DNA of 64,000 nt from Actinocorallia herbida (GTDB lineage Bacteria; Actinomycetota; Actinomycetes; Streptosporangiales; Streptosporangiaceae): NCBI RefSeq assembly GCF_003751225.1, contig NZ_RJKE01000001.1:2728001-2792000 (forward strand). The letters are read 5' to 3'. Below the pieces are notes generated by a model. The model searched no databases, was not told the origin of the DNA, and saw only the letters and a program-made list of their open reading frames with translations. Shown here piece after piece: positions 29,865 through 38,623 of this stretch. The first letter of the stretch is position 1. Every line of letters begins with the position of its first letter. The position numbers and the translations under genes were made by a program.

Positions 29865-30758
29865 ATGGTGACCTCCATGACCCGGCGACAAGGGCGCAGC
29901 GCCGGCCTGTTCCTCTCGCCGTTCCTCATCCTCTTCCTCATCGTCACCATCGTGCCGCTGGGCTACGCGGCATGGTTGAGCCTGTTCACCGAGCGCTCGT
30001 CGGGCCTGGGTCTCGGTGGCGCGCGGCGCGAGTTCGCCGGCCTGGGCAATTACGTCAAGGCGGCGACCGATTCCACGTTCCAGGACGGGTTCATCACCAT
30101 CGGCGCCTATGTGGCCGTCTATGTCCCCGTCATGATCGGCTGCGCGCTGGCCGTCGCGCTGCTCCTGGACTCGGGTCTGGCCGTTGCCCGGCGGTTCACC
30201 CAGACGACCTTGTTCATCCCGCACGCGGTCCCCGGGCTGATCGCGGCCCTCATCTGGCTCTACCTCTACACCCCGGGGCTCAGCCCCGTGACCGACTGGC
30301 TCGGCCAGGGACAGGGCAGCGCGGGTGTGGCGAGCACGCATCCGCTGCTGTCGGTGGTCAACATCGGGATGTGGCAGTGGATGGGATACAACGTCGTCAT
30401 CTTCTACGCCGCGCTGCAGGCGATCCCGCGCGAGGTGATCGAAGCGGCCACCATGGACGGTGCCGACCGGATGCAGGTCGCCCTGCGGATCAAGGCGCCG
30501 CTGATCCGGCCCGCCGTCACCATGGCCGCCCTCTTCACGATCATCGGGGGCATCCAGCTGTTCAACGAGCCGAAGATCCTCGCTCAGGCCTCCACCTCGA
30601 TCACCAGCGCCTGGACCCCGAACCTCTACACCCAGGACGCGGCCTTCAGCCGCAATGACTACGGCCTTGCGGCCGCCGCGTCGCTCCTGATCGCGGGCAT
30701 CGCGGCCCTGCTGTCCTTCGCCGTCATGCGCCTCACCGACCGACGGAGCCAGCCATGA
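29865..30758 (+). CDS. Sugar ABC transporter permease (MalF type)
   Basis: 297 residues, ATG 29865 after CAGGAG. Six TM helices starting AGLFLSPFLILFLIVTIVPLGYAAWLSLF, and the ATPase-docking EAA loop EVIEAATMDGADRMQVALRIKAPLIRP near residue 190-215. It forms the channel with the permease whose start overlaps its stop. No ATPase gene is encoded nearby; as in other actinomycetes a shared MsiK-type ATPase is expected to energise import. Confidence 0.93.
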   Translation: MVTSMTRRQGRSAGLFLSPFLILFLIVTIVPLGYAAWLSLFTERSSGLGLGGARREFAGLGNYVKAATDSTFQDGFITIGAYVAVYVPVMIGCALAVALLLDSGLAVARRFTQTTLFIPHAVPGLIAALIWLYLYTPGLSPVTDWLGQGQGSAGVASTHPLLSVVNIGMWQWMGYNVVIFYAALQAIPREVIEAATMDGADRMQVALRIKAPLIRPAVTMAALFTIIGGIQLFNEPKILAQASTSITSAWTPNLYTQDAAFSRNDYGLAAAASLLIAGIAALLSFAVMRLTDRRSQP

Positions 30759-31738
30759 TCAAGACCCTCAGACGTGCGCAGGCCGCGCCCCCGGCTGCCG
30801 GATCCAGCGCGCGTCCGGCCGAACGGCACCCGTCCGGCCCACCGCCCCGGACGACCACCGCACAGGGTCCGTCGCGGCGGCGAGGGCCTCGCGCCCCCGC
30901 CTCGCTGTCACGGGTCGGCGTCAACCTGATCCTGCTGGTCGTCGTCTGCTACACCGTCCTGCCGCCGCTCTGGCTCCTGATGGCGTCGACCAAGAACCTG
31001 ACCGACCTGTTCGGGACGAACGGGTTCGCCCCCGGCAGGCACTTCAATCTGCCGAACAACCTGCACCACCTGTTCGCCGCGGACGGCGGCATCTACCTCC
31101 GGTGGTTGTGGAACACGCTTCTGTACGCGGGCGGGGGAGCGGTACTCGCCGCCTTCATCTGCGCGATGGCGGGCTACGCCTTCGACAAGTTCGCCTTCCG
31201 CGGCAAGGAGGCGCTCTACGGCCTGGTCCTGGTGGGCGTGATGATCCCCTCGGCCGCCCTGGTCCTGCCGACCTACCTGCTCGCGTCCAACGTCGGCCTG
31301 GTCAACGGATTCTGGGGCGTCTTCGTGCCGGGACTGGTCTTTCCCTTCGGGGTGTACCTGGCGCGCATCTTCAGCGCCTCCTATGTCCCGGACGAGGTCG
31401 TCGAGGCGACGCGGGTGGACGGCGCCGGCGAGCTGAGGTCCTTCTGGTCGGTCGCGCTGCCCATGATGCGGCCCGGGGTCGTCACCATCGGGCTCTTCCA
31501 GTTCACCGCGATCTGGAACAACTTCTTCCTCCCCATGGTGATGCTGTCGGACGACCGCCTCTATCCCGTCAACCTCGGCCTCTACACCTGGAACTCGAAT
31601 GCGCTGAGCCAGGGGAATCCCGACGACTACCTGCTCGCCATCACCGGATCGCTGGTGGCGATCGTCCCGCTCATCGTGCTCTTCCTGGCGGTCCAACGAT
31701 TCTGGCGCTCGGGCATGACGGCCGGAGCAGTCAAATGA
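30755..31738 (+). CDS. Sugar ABC transporter permease (MalG type)
   Basis: 327 residues, ATGA overlap with the preceding permease. The first ~45 residues are a Pro/Arg-rich cytosolic extension (APPAAGSSARPAERHPSGPP) longer than usual. Six TM helices follow, with LARIFSASYVPDEVVEATRVDGAGELRSFWSVALPMMRPG as the EAA loop near residue 205-245 and TAIWNNFFLPMVML, typical of MalG/UgpE-like carbohydrate permeases. Translationally coupled to the next gene by a second ATGA overlap. Confidence 0.93.
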   Translation: MIKTLRRAQAAPPAAGSSARPAERHPSGPPPRTTTAQGPSRRRGPRAPASLSRVGVNLILLVVVCYTVLPPLWLLMASTKNLTDLFGTNGFAPGRHFNLPNNLHHLFAADGGIYLRWLWNTLLYAGGGAVLAAFICAMAGYAFDKFAFRGKEALYGLVLVGVMIPSAALVLPTYLLASNVGLVNGFWGVFVPGLVFPFGVYLARIFSASYVPDEVVEATRVDGAGELRSFWSVALPMMRPGVVTIGLFQFTAIWNNFFLPMVMLSDDRLYPVNLGLYTWNSNALSQGNPDDYLLAITGSLVAIVPLIVLFLAVQRFWRSGMTAGAVK

Positions 31739-32775
31739 GCGCGCAACCGGAGAGGGAAACGATGGCCACCACCACCGGGCGACGGCTCCGGGCGAAACTC
31801 GCCATGAGCCGAGCCGTCAAGGAGTCCCTTTTCCGTCCGGCTGCGGCGCACCGTCTGACACAGCTCGCGGACATCGATCCCGACGAGGTGATCGAGGATT
31901 TCGCCGACGCGCGCGATCTCGATTCCGTGGACGTGCTGATCACGGGATGGGGCTGCCCGCCACTCGAGCACGACGTGCTGGAACGGGCCCCCCGGCTGCG
32001 GGCGGTCATCCACACCGCGGGCTCGGTCAAGCACCACATCACCGACGCCTGCTGGGAGCGGGGCATCGCGGTCTCGTCGGCGGCCGCGGCCAACGCCGTC
32101 CCGGTCGCCGAATTCACGCTGGCCGCCATCCTGTTCGCGCACAAACGGGTGTGGCAGACGAGCGCCCTCTACCGGCGGCACCGCGCCTTCCTGCCGTGGA
32201 CCGACCACTTCCCGGGCGTCGGCAACTACCGCCGGACCGTCGGCATCGTCGGCGCCTCGCGCATCGGCCGGCGGGTGCTGGACCTCCTGCGGCCGTTCGA
32301 CTTCGAGGTGCTCGTCGCCGATCCCTACCTGGACGAGGCGGAGGCGAAGTCGCTCGGCGCCACCCTGGCCGACCTCGACACCCTGATCGCCGCGTCCGAC
32401 ACCGTTTCTCTGCACGCCCCCGACCTGCCCGAGACCCACCAGATGATCGACCGCAGGCGCTTGGGACTGCTCCGCGACGGAGCCACCCTGATCAACACCG
32501 CACGAGGCGCGCTCGTCGACACCGAGGCCCTCACCGGGGAACTCGCCTCCGGCCGGATCTACGCCGTGCTCGACGTGTCCTGCCCGGAGCCCCTGCCGCC
32601 CGAGTCCGACCTGTACGAGCTGCCCGGCGTGCTGCTGACCCCGCACATCGCCGGCTCCCTGGGAAACGAACTCGAGCGCCTGGCCGAGCACTCCCTGGAC
32701 GAACTCGCCCGACTCGCGTCAGGTGCCCCCTTCGCCCATGCCGTCCAGCCGGGCCAGCTGACCAGGTCGGCCTGA
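31735..32775 (+). CDS. D-2-hydroxyacid dehydrogenase
   Basis: 346 residues from ATG 31735, overlapping the permease stop (ATGA; GGAG upstream). ATG 31762, with GGAGAGGG before it, is an alternative. NAD-binding Rossmann motif VGIVGASRIGRRVLDLL near residue 165. Catalytic elements are an Arg in INTARGALVDTEAL, the usual acid near CPEPLPPESDL, and a His in LLTPHIAGS near 305. Family members reduce 2-oxoacids such as glyoxylate or hydroxypyruvate. Its place behind an oligosaccharide importer suggests it handles an acidic sugar intermediate. No HTH or signal. Confidence 0.88.
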   Translation: MSAQPERETMATTTGRRLRAKLAMSRAVKESLFRPAAAHRLTQLADIDPDEVIEDFADARDLDSVDVLITGWGCPPLEHDVLERAPRLRAVIHTAGSVKHHITDACWERGIAVSSAAAANAVPVAEFTLAAILFAHKRVWQTSALYRRHRAFLPWTDHFPGVGNYRRTVGIVGASRIGRRVLDLLRPFDFEVLVADPYLDEAEAKSLGATLADLDTLIAASDTVSLHAPDLPETHQMIDRRRLGLLRDGATLINTARGALVDTEALTGELASGRIYAVLDVSCPEPLPPESDLYELPGVLLTPHIAGSLGNELERLAEHSLDELARLASGAPFAHAVQPGQLTRSA

Positions 32776-32800
32776 ACCACCGTTGGAAAGGAGCCCGACC

Positions 32801-33694
32801 ATGTCGCACCGGAGGACACGGCACGCCCGCAGCCTCCTGCCATTCGCCTTCATCGCGATCCAGCCCGTGGTCACCGCGGCGCCGGCGGCCGCGGACGCGG
32901 TCGTGCGCGCGACGTACGAGACGGGGGAGAGAAGTTCCGGCCTTTCGGGAATCGGCCTGGCGGGGTGCTGCACGCACTCCCTCAAGGTCGACGGCGGCCT
33001 CCCGCGCACGGGGAACTACTCCCTCCGCGCTGACCTGAAGTACGGGGACCCCGCGGTCTCGGGCGGCCCGAGAGCGGAGAGCGACACCGTGAACATCGCG
33101 GCCACGCGCTTCCAATCCGGCCAGACGTCCTGGTACGGCTTCAGCGTCTACGTCCCCTCGACCTGGCAAGACGACGACACCGCTGAAGACATCATCTTCC
33201 AGTGGCATCGCACGAAGTCCTCCTGCGACGACCCGAACCGGTCACCCGCCATGTTCCTCGAGGTGCTTCCGCCGACTTCGACGTCCGCGAGCAGGCTTCG
33301 TCTCCGGGTCAACTCCGACCCGGTCCTCTGCGACCACCAGGACAACGGGAGCGCCAACCTGACGAAGACCGGCCACGATCTCGCCCCGCTGACGACGGGC
33401 GCCTGGCACGACTTCGTCTTCCAGGTGGACTGGGAGCACACGAAGACCGGCTTCATCAAGGTCTGGCACCAGACCGGCAAGGCCATGGGCTGGACGCAGG
33501 TCCTCAATGCCCAGCAGGTGGCCAACACCTACAACGACGCCGCCGGCACGTTCGGCTACCTCAAGTGGGGCATCTACAAACCCGCATGGAGACAAGGGGC
33601 CACCGCCGTCACGGAGCGCGTCGTCTGGCACGACAACGTCGCCGTCGCGGCCGACTCGGCCACCGGGTTCCAGGACGTCGATCCGACCGAGTGA
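32801..33694 (+). CDS. Secreted heparin-lyase-I-like polysaccharide lyase
   Basis: 297 residues from ATG 32801 (GGAAAGGAG upstream). Sec signal peptide about residues 1-32 (RSLLPFAFIAIQPVVTAAPAAADA). The mature beta-jelly-roll carries landmarks of the Polysacc_lyase (heparin lyase I-like) family: GCCTHSLKVDGG, SWYGFSVYVPSTWQDDD, IIFQWHRTK, GAWHDFVFQVDWEHTKTGFIKVW, NTYNDAAGTFGYLKWGIYKPAW. Such enzymes cleave uronate-containing polysaccharides by beta-elimination (heparin or glucuronan in known examples). It should act outside the cell, making oligomers for the importer in the same operon. The substrate here is inferred, not shown. Confidence 0.82.
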   Translation: MSHRRTRHARSLLPFAFIAIQPVVTAAPAAADAVVRATYETGERSSGLSGIGLAGCCTHSLKVDGGLPRTGNYSLRADLKYGDPAVSGGPRAESDTVNIAATRFQSGQTSWYGFSVYVPSTWQDDDTAEDIIFQWHRTKSSCDDPNRSPAMFLEVLPPTSTSASRLRLRVNSDPVLCDHQDNGSANLTKTGHDLAPLTTGAWHDFVFQVDWEHTKTGFIKVWHQTGKAMGWTQVLNAQQVANTYNDAAGTFGYLKWGIYKPAWRQGATAVTERVVWHDNVAVAADSATGFQDVDPTE

Positions 33695-33720
33695 CGTGTC
33701 CCTACCAGAGGAGATCGCCC

Positions 33721-34506
33721 ATGCGTCTTGCCCTGTCCACGCTGGGCCTGCCCGGCATGCCGCTGACCCGAACGCTCCACCTTGCCCGCGAACACGGCTG
33801 GGAGGGCCTCGAACTGCGCTGTGCCCCGGGCGAGACCGTCAACCTGGGAATGACCGCCGAGGAACGCCGGGCCGCAGTCCGGGCCTGTGCCTCCAGCGGG
33901 ATCGTCCCGCTCACGCTCGCCGGGTACACCGGTGTCGCCGCGCCCGGACCGGACGGCCCGGTCATCGCGGGCCTGCGCGACGAACTCAGGCTGGCCGCCG
34001 ACCTCGGCGCGCTTCACCTGCGGGTCTTCCCCCAAGGCGGCGACGGGCCGCGGGCGGACGCCGACGCGCGGGCCGCGCGCCGGCTGGGGACCGTCGCCGA
34101 CGAGGCGCAGGCGTCGGGGGTGCGGATCCTCCTGGAGACGCACGACTCGCACCCGCGCGGTCACGACGTGGCCCGCGTGCTCGCCGCGGTAGGGCATCCG
34201 TGGGTCGGCGCGCTGTGGGACGCGCTGCACACCTACCGGGCCGAGGAGAGACCGGCCTCGTCGTACGCGGCGCTCGCACCTCATCTCGGCTACCTCCAGG
34301 TCAAGGACGTCACCGATCGCCAGGACCTGACGCCCCTCGGCCTGGGAGAGGGGGTGCTCCCCCTGGAAGCGTGCGTGAGCCTGCTCCCGGACCGGTCCTG
34401 GGTGGCCTGGGAATACGAGGCGCCCTGGTACCCGGACGCCGCGCCTCTTCCTCCCCTGCTCGGTCGAGGAGCGGCGTTCCTGACCGCTCTCGCCCACCGT
34501 AGATAA
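33721..34506 (+). CDS. Sugar phosphate isomerase/epimerase (AP-endonuclease-2 fold)
   Basis: 261 residues from ATG 33721 (GAGGAG upstream). Xylose-isomerase-like TIM barrel: MRLALSTLGLPGMPLTRTLHLAREHGWEGLELR at the N-terminus, metal-ligand strands ILLETHDSHPRGHD and VGALWDALHTYR, YLQVKDV, and WVAWEYEAPW with the final Glu. Such proteins isomerise or epimerise sugars or inosose-like cyclitols. Last gene of the operon starting at 28478; no cofactor domain. Substrate unknown. Confidence 0.85.
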   Translation: MRLALSTLGLPGMPLTRTLHLAREHGWEGLELRCAPGETVNLGMTAEERRAAVRACASSGIVPLTLAGYTGVAAPGPDGPVIAGLRDELRLAADLGALHLRVFPQGGDGPRADADARAARRLGTVADEAQASGVRILLETHDSHPRGHDVARVLAAVGHPWVGALWDALHTYRAEERPASSYAALAPHLGYLQVKDVTDRQDLTPLGLGEGVLPLEACVSLLPDRSWVAWEYEAPWYPDAAPLPPLLGRGAAFLTALAHRR

Positions 34507-34508
34507 AA

Positions 34509-34573
34509 CGATATCATCTAGCCGCCATTTCCTCGGATTCGCCCTTGACGGAGTTCATTCGATATCGGAATAT
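34509..34573 (+). promoter_or_regulatory. Second GATATC-controlled promoter, before the large lyase
   Basis: Copies the layout at 28370-28447: -35 TTGACG (34545-34550), 17-bp spacer, -10-like GAATAT (34568-34573), and an operator ATTCGATATCGGAAT (34557-34571) overlapping the -10. An upstream box AACGATATC (34507-34515) lies 51 bp away centre to centre (about five turns). The 5' parts match closely (TTGACAGAGTGCC against TTGACGGAGTTC). Confidence 0.8.
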
Positions 34574-34667
34574 CTCCGCAAGGGCGTGTATCCCCGGCAC
34601 GCCATGACCATGCGGACGGTCGCGTCCCAACCAGCCCCCCGGCATCACCACAGCCATGGAGACAGCC

Positions 34668-37475
34668 ATGTCATTCACCCGCCGAACCGTTCTCCAAGCA
34701 GCCCTGATCAGCTCGGTACCCCTGCTCGTCGGCATCCCGATCGGCCCCGCCTCGGCGGCCACGACCGAGATCTCCGACGCCGCCTTCTTCGGCGCGTGGA
34801 ACGCCGCGACCGGCTCGTGGAGCACCCTCCCGGTGTTCGACTACGAGGCGAACGCCGCCCTGGCGGACGTCGCCGCCGCCGCTCGTTCCGGCGACTACGC
34901 GGCGGCGCGCGCGGCACTGCTGCAGTACATGCGCACCCGCCCGAAGCGCACCCCTCCGGCCTGGGCCTACAACGGGGTGTTCAGTCCGGGGCTGGTGCCC
35001 CTGTTCCTCGACCACATCTGGACCCTGGGCAAGGGGGAGATCTACCAGACCACCTTCACGGTGGGCGCGGACCTGGCCGAGGTCACCACCGACGTCAGTG
35101 GTGCGGTGCGGTCCGCGGTCGCCTCCGGCGGCGTCGGATTCATGCTCATGGCGCGCAACAAGGAGGCCGGCACCGCGGAGTTCGCGAGCAGGCACGCCGC
35201 CGACGGCACGCCGGAGCTGACGCTGACCTACGCCGACGGCACCGTCCGCACGCTCGCGGCGAGCCAGAGCAACCACATCGCCGCGGGCGCGGACGCGGCC
35301 ACCTCGTTCGGCACCGCCGAGACCCTCCAGGTCCACGACGAGGGCACGGGGGCGTTCGCCGCGAACACGCGCAAGGCCTACCTGTGGTTCGACCTGGCGG
35401 GCGTGACCGCGCCGGAGTCCGCGACGCTCAGCCTGACGGGCCGCACCAGCGCCGGCGAGCAGAAGATCATGCTGTACCAGGTCCAGGTGACCTTCGATGA
35501 GAAGACCCAGTGCTGGAACAACACGGTCCAGAACACCTTCTCCTGGCAGGCCGACCCGAACGGCTTCACCTGGAAGAAGCCCACGGGCGCCAACGTCGAC
35601 AACGAGTTCGCCTACCAGCTGCCCCGCTTCTACTTCGCCGGCCCGCTCGCCGACGCCTACGGCGCCGAGAGGGACGAGAAGATCGCCGCGGGGCTCATCG
35701 GCCTGATGACCGACTTCATCGCCGACGCCAACAGCTCCGGCGCGTCGGTCAACGCCGCGAGCTTCCCCCGCAACCTCGACGCGGCCTGGCGTTTCCAGAA
35801 CTGGACCTACGCCTACGAGATCCTGCGCACGAGCCCGTCGCTGACGGCCGACGCCAACACCTCGATCCTCAAGGCGATCCACGCCGCCGGGCTGTACTTC
35901 ACGACCACGACCTCCGCCACCCCCAACTGGATGATCACCATCAAGAGCGCGCTGGTCTACCTCGGCGCGTGCTTCCCCGAGTTCGCCGGGGCGGCCCAAT
36001 GGCGCGCCGGAGCGCAGGTGTTCCTGGTCCAGCAGCTGGGCGGCTCGCTGTACCCCGACGGCGGTTACACCGAGGCGTCCTCCAGCTATGCCATGGGGGT
36101 CGCGACCACCTTCGTCGGCACCGCGAACGTGCTGGTCGCCAACGGCTACTCCGCCGGCGAGGTCGCCCCGCTCAAGAACCTGTCCTGGTTCCTGGCCGAC
36201 CAGACCTATCCCAACGGCTACGACCCCGCCTACGGCGACTCCGGTTACACCGACCAGCGGCCCTCGCTGTCCCTGCTGGCCGACCTGCTCAAGGACGAGC
36301 GACTGCGCCACGTGGCCACCAGCGGCAGGAGCGGCACCGCCCCCGACCACACGTCGGTCGTCTATCCCGACACCCGCGTCGCCGTGCAGCGCACCGGCTG
36401 GGCCGAGCAGGACTGGTACCTGCGCATCGGCGCCGACCGCGGCAACCACGGCCACCCCGACGAACTGGCGGTCCAGGTCTACGCCCACGACCGGCCGCTG
36501 CTGCCGGCGATGGGCACCTACTCCTACGCCGTCGATCCCATCGCCGCCTGGCTCCGCACGGCCACCCAGGCCAACAACACCATCACCATCGACGGAACCG
36601 CGCAGAACCCCAATGCCGCCGGAGCCGTCGGCAACCTCTCGATGCCGTGGGTCGATCTCGCGGACGGCTACACCGACGCGACCCCCGGCGTCCGCCACGG
36701 GCGCACCGTGCTGTTCCTGCACGACGTGGGCTGGCTGGTCTCCGACACCCTCACCCCGGCCGACGCCGGGGAGCACGCCTACGAGCAGAACTGGCACCTG
36801 CTCCCCGACGCCGCGCCGGAGCTGGACCGGGCGACCGCCCGGACGCGGTTCGCGACGGGCACCCAGCTGGCCATCATCCCGGCCGAACCGGACGCGGTGA
36901 CCCCGGCGCTCCAGGACGGCTACTACTCGGTCGTCACCTACCAGGTGACCCCCGCCCAGTACGTCTCGTACTCCCTGAAGGCCTCCGGCACGGTGAACCT
37001 GGACACGCTCCTCCTGCCGGTGCCGCCGGGCAGCGACGCCGAGGCGACCGTGCGCCGCGAGGATGCCCCTGACGGCGGGCGCGTCCTGCGTCTGACCGCC
37101 TCGAAGGGCCGCCTGGAGGGCTACTACTTCCGCGGACCGGACGACGGGATCACCCGCCGGGTCGACTCGTACCGCTTCAACGGATCGATGCTCTACGTCG
37201 ATCACCACGACGGCGCCCAGCGCATCCTCCTCACCGGCGGAACCGCGCTCAGGAAGCGCGGGAAGACCCTGCTGGCCGCCGGCCAGGCCCTGTCGTCGAC
37301 GCTGGCCGTGCGGCTGCACCAGGCCGACAAGACGATCGAGGTGACCGGCCCCGCCGCGAAGCCCGGCGGCCTGCCCCTGCACCTGGCGGCACCCTGGGCC
37401 CGCGAGGCCACCGTCGCCGGCCAGCGCGTCCCCATCAAGCGCAACGGCGACCTCGTGACCATCGCAGCCCTGTAG
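34668..37475 (+). CDS. Exported heparinase II/III-type lyase with DNRLRE-like module
   Basis: 935 residues from ATG 34668 (GGAG six bases upstream; ATG 34656 would add four residues). Twin-arginine-like leader SFTRRTVLQAALISSVPLL ending near AASA. Residues about 170-275 look like a DNRLRE/CBM96-type beta module (TSFGTAETLQVHDEGTG, KAYLWFDLAGVTAPESATLSL). Residues about 290-560 form the alpha-helical toroid of this lyase class. From about 570 comes a heparinase II/III beta-domain with RGNHGHPDELAVQVYAHD. Expected to degrade a uronate polysaccharide outside the cell. Own promoter with the shared operator, so co-regulated with the ABC operon; strong terminator follows. Confidence 0.85.
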   Translation: MSFTRRTVLQAALISSVPLLVGIPIGPASAATTEISDAAFFGAWNAATGSWSTLPVFDYEANAALADVAAAARSGDYAAARAALLQYMRTRPKRTPPAWAYNGVFSPGLVPLFLDHIWTLGKGEIYQTTFTVGADLAEVTTDVSGAVRSAVASGGVGFMLMARNKEAGTAEFASRHAADGTPELTLTYADGTVRTLAASQSNHIAAGADAATSFGTAETLQVHDEGTGAFAANTRKAYLWFDLAGVTAPESATLSLTGRTSAGEQKIMLYQVQVTFDEKTQCWNNTVQNTFSWQADPNGFTWKKPTGANVDNEFAYQLPRFYFAGPLADAYGAERDEKIAAGLIGLMTDFIADANSSGASVNAASFPRNLDAAWRFQNWTYAYEILRTSPSLTADANTSILKAIHAAGLYFTTTTSATPNWMITIKSALVYLGACFPEFAGAAQWRAGAQVFLVQQLGGSLYPDGGYTEASSSYAMGVATTFVGTANVLVANGYSAGEVAPLKNLSWFLADQTYPNGYDPAYGDSGYTDQRPSLSLLADLLKDERLRHVATSGRSGTAPDHTSVVYPDTRVAVQRTGWAEQDWYLRIGADRGNHGHPDELAVQVYAHDRPLLPAMGTYSYAVDPIAAWLRTATQANNTITIDGTAQNPNAAGAVGNLSMPWVDLADGYTDATPGVRHGRTVLFLHDVGWLVSDTLTPADAGEHAYEQNWHLLPDAAPELDRATARTRFATGTQLAIIPAEPDAVTPALQDGYYSVVTYQVTPAQYVSYSLKASGTVNLDTLLLPVPPGSDAEATVRREDAPDGGRVLRLTASKGRLEGYYFRGPDDGITRRVDSYRFNGSMLYVDHHDGAQRILLTGGTALRKRGKTLLAAGQALSSTLAVRLHQADKTIEVTGPAAKPGGLPLHLAAPWAREATVAGQRVPIKRNGDLVTIAAL

Positions 37476-37540
37476 CGCCCCCGCTCCCTCTACCCGGCAC
37501 GCGTCACCCGAGCACCGGCCCCACCGCAGCCGGTCCCTCA

Positions 37541-37573
37541 GCCGGGGGCCGGGCCCTCCGCCCGGCCCCCGGC
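37541..37573 (+). terminator. Hairpin terminator after the large lyase
   Basis: Perfect 14-bp stem GCCGGGGGCCGGGC (37541-37554) / GCCCGGCCCCCGGC (37560-37573), loop CCTCC, 65 bp past the stop. It ends the polysaccharide locus. Confidence 0.85.
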
Positions 37574-37671
37574 GGCACCGTGGCGCGGCCAGGGACCGCG
37601 CCTGGTTCAGCGCCGCGCTTGTGAAGAGCTCGTCGGCCGAAATGTCCGTGGTTTGTGCAAGTATCGCGATC

Positions 37672-38295
37672 ATGAGTGCTTCGGTCGCCGACTACTCGTG
37701 GTTCCGTTCCTTTCGGCGCGGTCTTCTCGATGAGTACTGTCTCTCGCTGGTCAAGGGGCTCGGTCCCCGGGAGTTCCTGGCGAGGCTCGACGCGAAGGTG
37801 CTGGGAGCGTGCGAGGGACTGGGGGCCTTCGCCGCAAGGGACAACGACGTTCTCGAGGAGCACGACTGGTGCGACGATCACCAGGTCGTGGGCGCCGCGC
37901 GGGTCGAGGGGCCGGACGGGCCGTGGACGCTCGCCTTGGAGATCAACGGCTTCACCGGCACCGACGGCCGGTTCATGGAGGCGGCATCGCAAGGAACCCG
38001 GATCGTCTCTCACTTCCTCAACATCAAAGGCATGAAGCTCTTCACCTGGTGGGAAGACGGCGAAATGCGCACCCAGTTCGAGTCGCCCTACCAGCGTTCC
38101 GGCACGACGCCCGACGAACTGCTCACCGAGATGGCCGCCGTCGGCTACGACCTGAGCGACCCTTCCGCTGACGGCGCCGTCGCTCTCGGCATCCCGGGCA
38201 TGATCGCCCTCGCCCAAGAACTCACCGGGATCCGCCTCACCGCCGGCCTCCTCACCGACGCCGTCTACACCGCCGGCATGGTCACCATCGCCTAA
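37672..38295 (+). CDS. DUF6461 family protein
   Basis: 207 residues from ATG 37672; no clear ribosome-binding site, so the start is moderately sure. Sequence character (DYSWFRSFRRGLLDEYCLSLVKGLGPREFLARL; VEGPDGPWTLALEINGFTGTD) fits DUF6461, small cytosolic actinobacterial proteins of unknown role that occur in multiple copies per genome. No catalytic, membrane or export signal. It lies between the lyase terminator and the LacI gene and appears unrelated to either. Confidence 0.75.
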   Translation: MSASVADYSWFRSFRRGLLDEYCLSLVKGLGPREFLARLDAKVLGACEGLGAFAARDNDVLEEHDWCDDHQVVGAARVEGPDGPWTLALEINGFTGTDGRFMEAASQGTRIVSHFLNIKGMKLFTWWEDGEMRTQFESPYQRSGTTPDELLTEMAAVGYDLSDPSADGAVALGIPGMIALAQELTGIRLTAGLLTDAVYTAGMVTIA

Positions 38296-38533
38296 GGCAG
38301 GAGGATCGTTCCCCTCCGTCGAGACCGGCGAAGACGTCTGCGGGGTCCGGTGGCCGCCGCACACCGCCGTCTGAGCGAGCACGCTCCGGAGGGGTGCATC
38401 GGAGCGCCCGGCGTCCGACCCATCGCGTTGAACGACTGGCCCTCCCGTCGCCTCCTCCCGATCTCCTCCTGCTGGACCACCGGGAACGGCCGGCGTGCGT
38501 CCCGTGTGCAACGGGAGGTGCTTGAGGCCCGAT

Positions 38534-38549
38534 TTGGAAAGCGTTTTCC
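38534..38549. promoter_or_regulatory. LacI-type operator before the lacI-family gene
   Basis: TTGGAAAGCGTTTTCC with central CG: GGAAA-GCGT-TTTCC, an imperfect palindrome 75 bp before the regulator start. It has the same core (GGAAAnCGnTTTCC) as the perfect palindrome at 39724-39747, indicating autoregulation. The remaining sequence in 38296-38623 shows no gene. Confidence 0.8.
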
Positions 38550-38623
38550 GCCGCATAGGATGCAGGTCCGGGGCCGGTCAACGGGTACCGGGTGGGGCCG
38601 GGCGGTGGACAGGGGGCGGGGCC

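Noticed and set aside
28478-34506. Possible missing ABC ATPase gene
   Set aside because: Actinobacterial carbohydrate importers commonly share one ATPase encoded elsewhere, so absence is not anomalous.
34671-37673. 1000-codon frame opposite the heparinase II/III lyase
   Set aside because: Antisense shadow without a start signal or recognisable domain.
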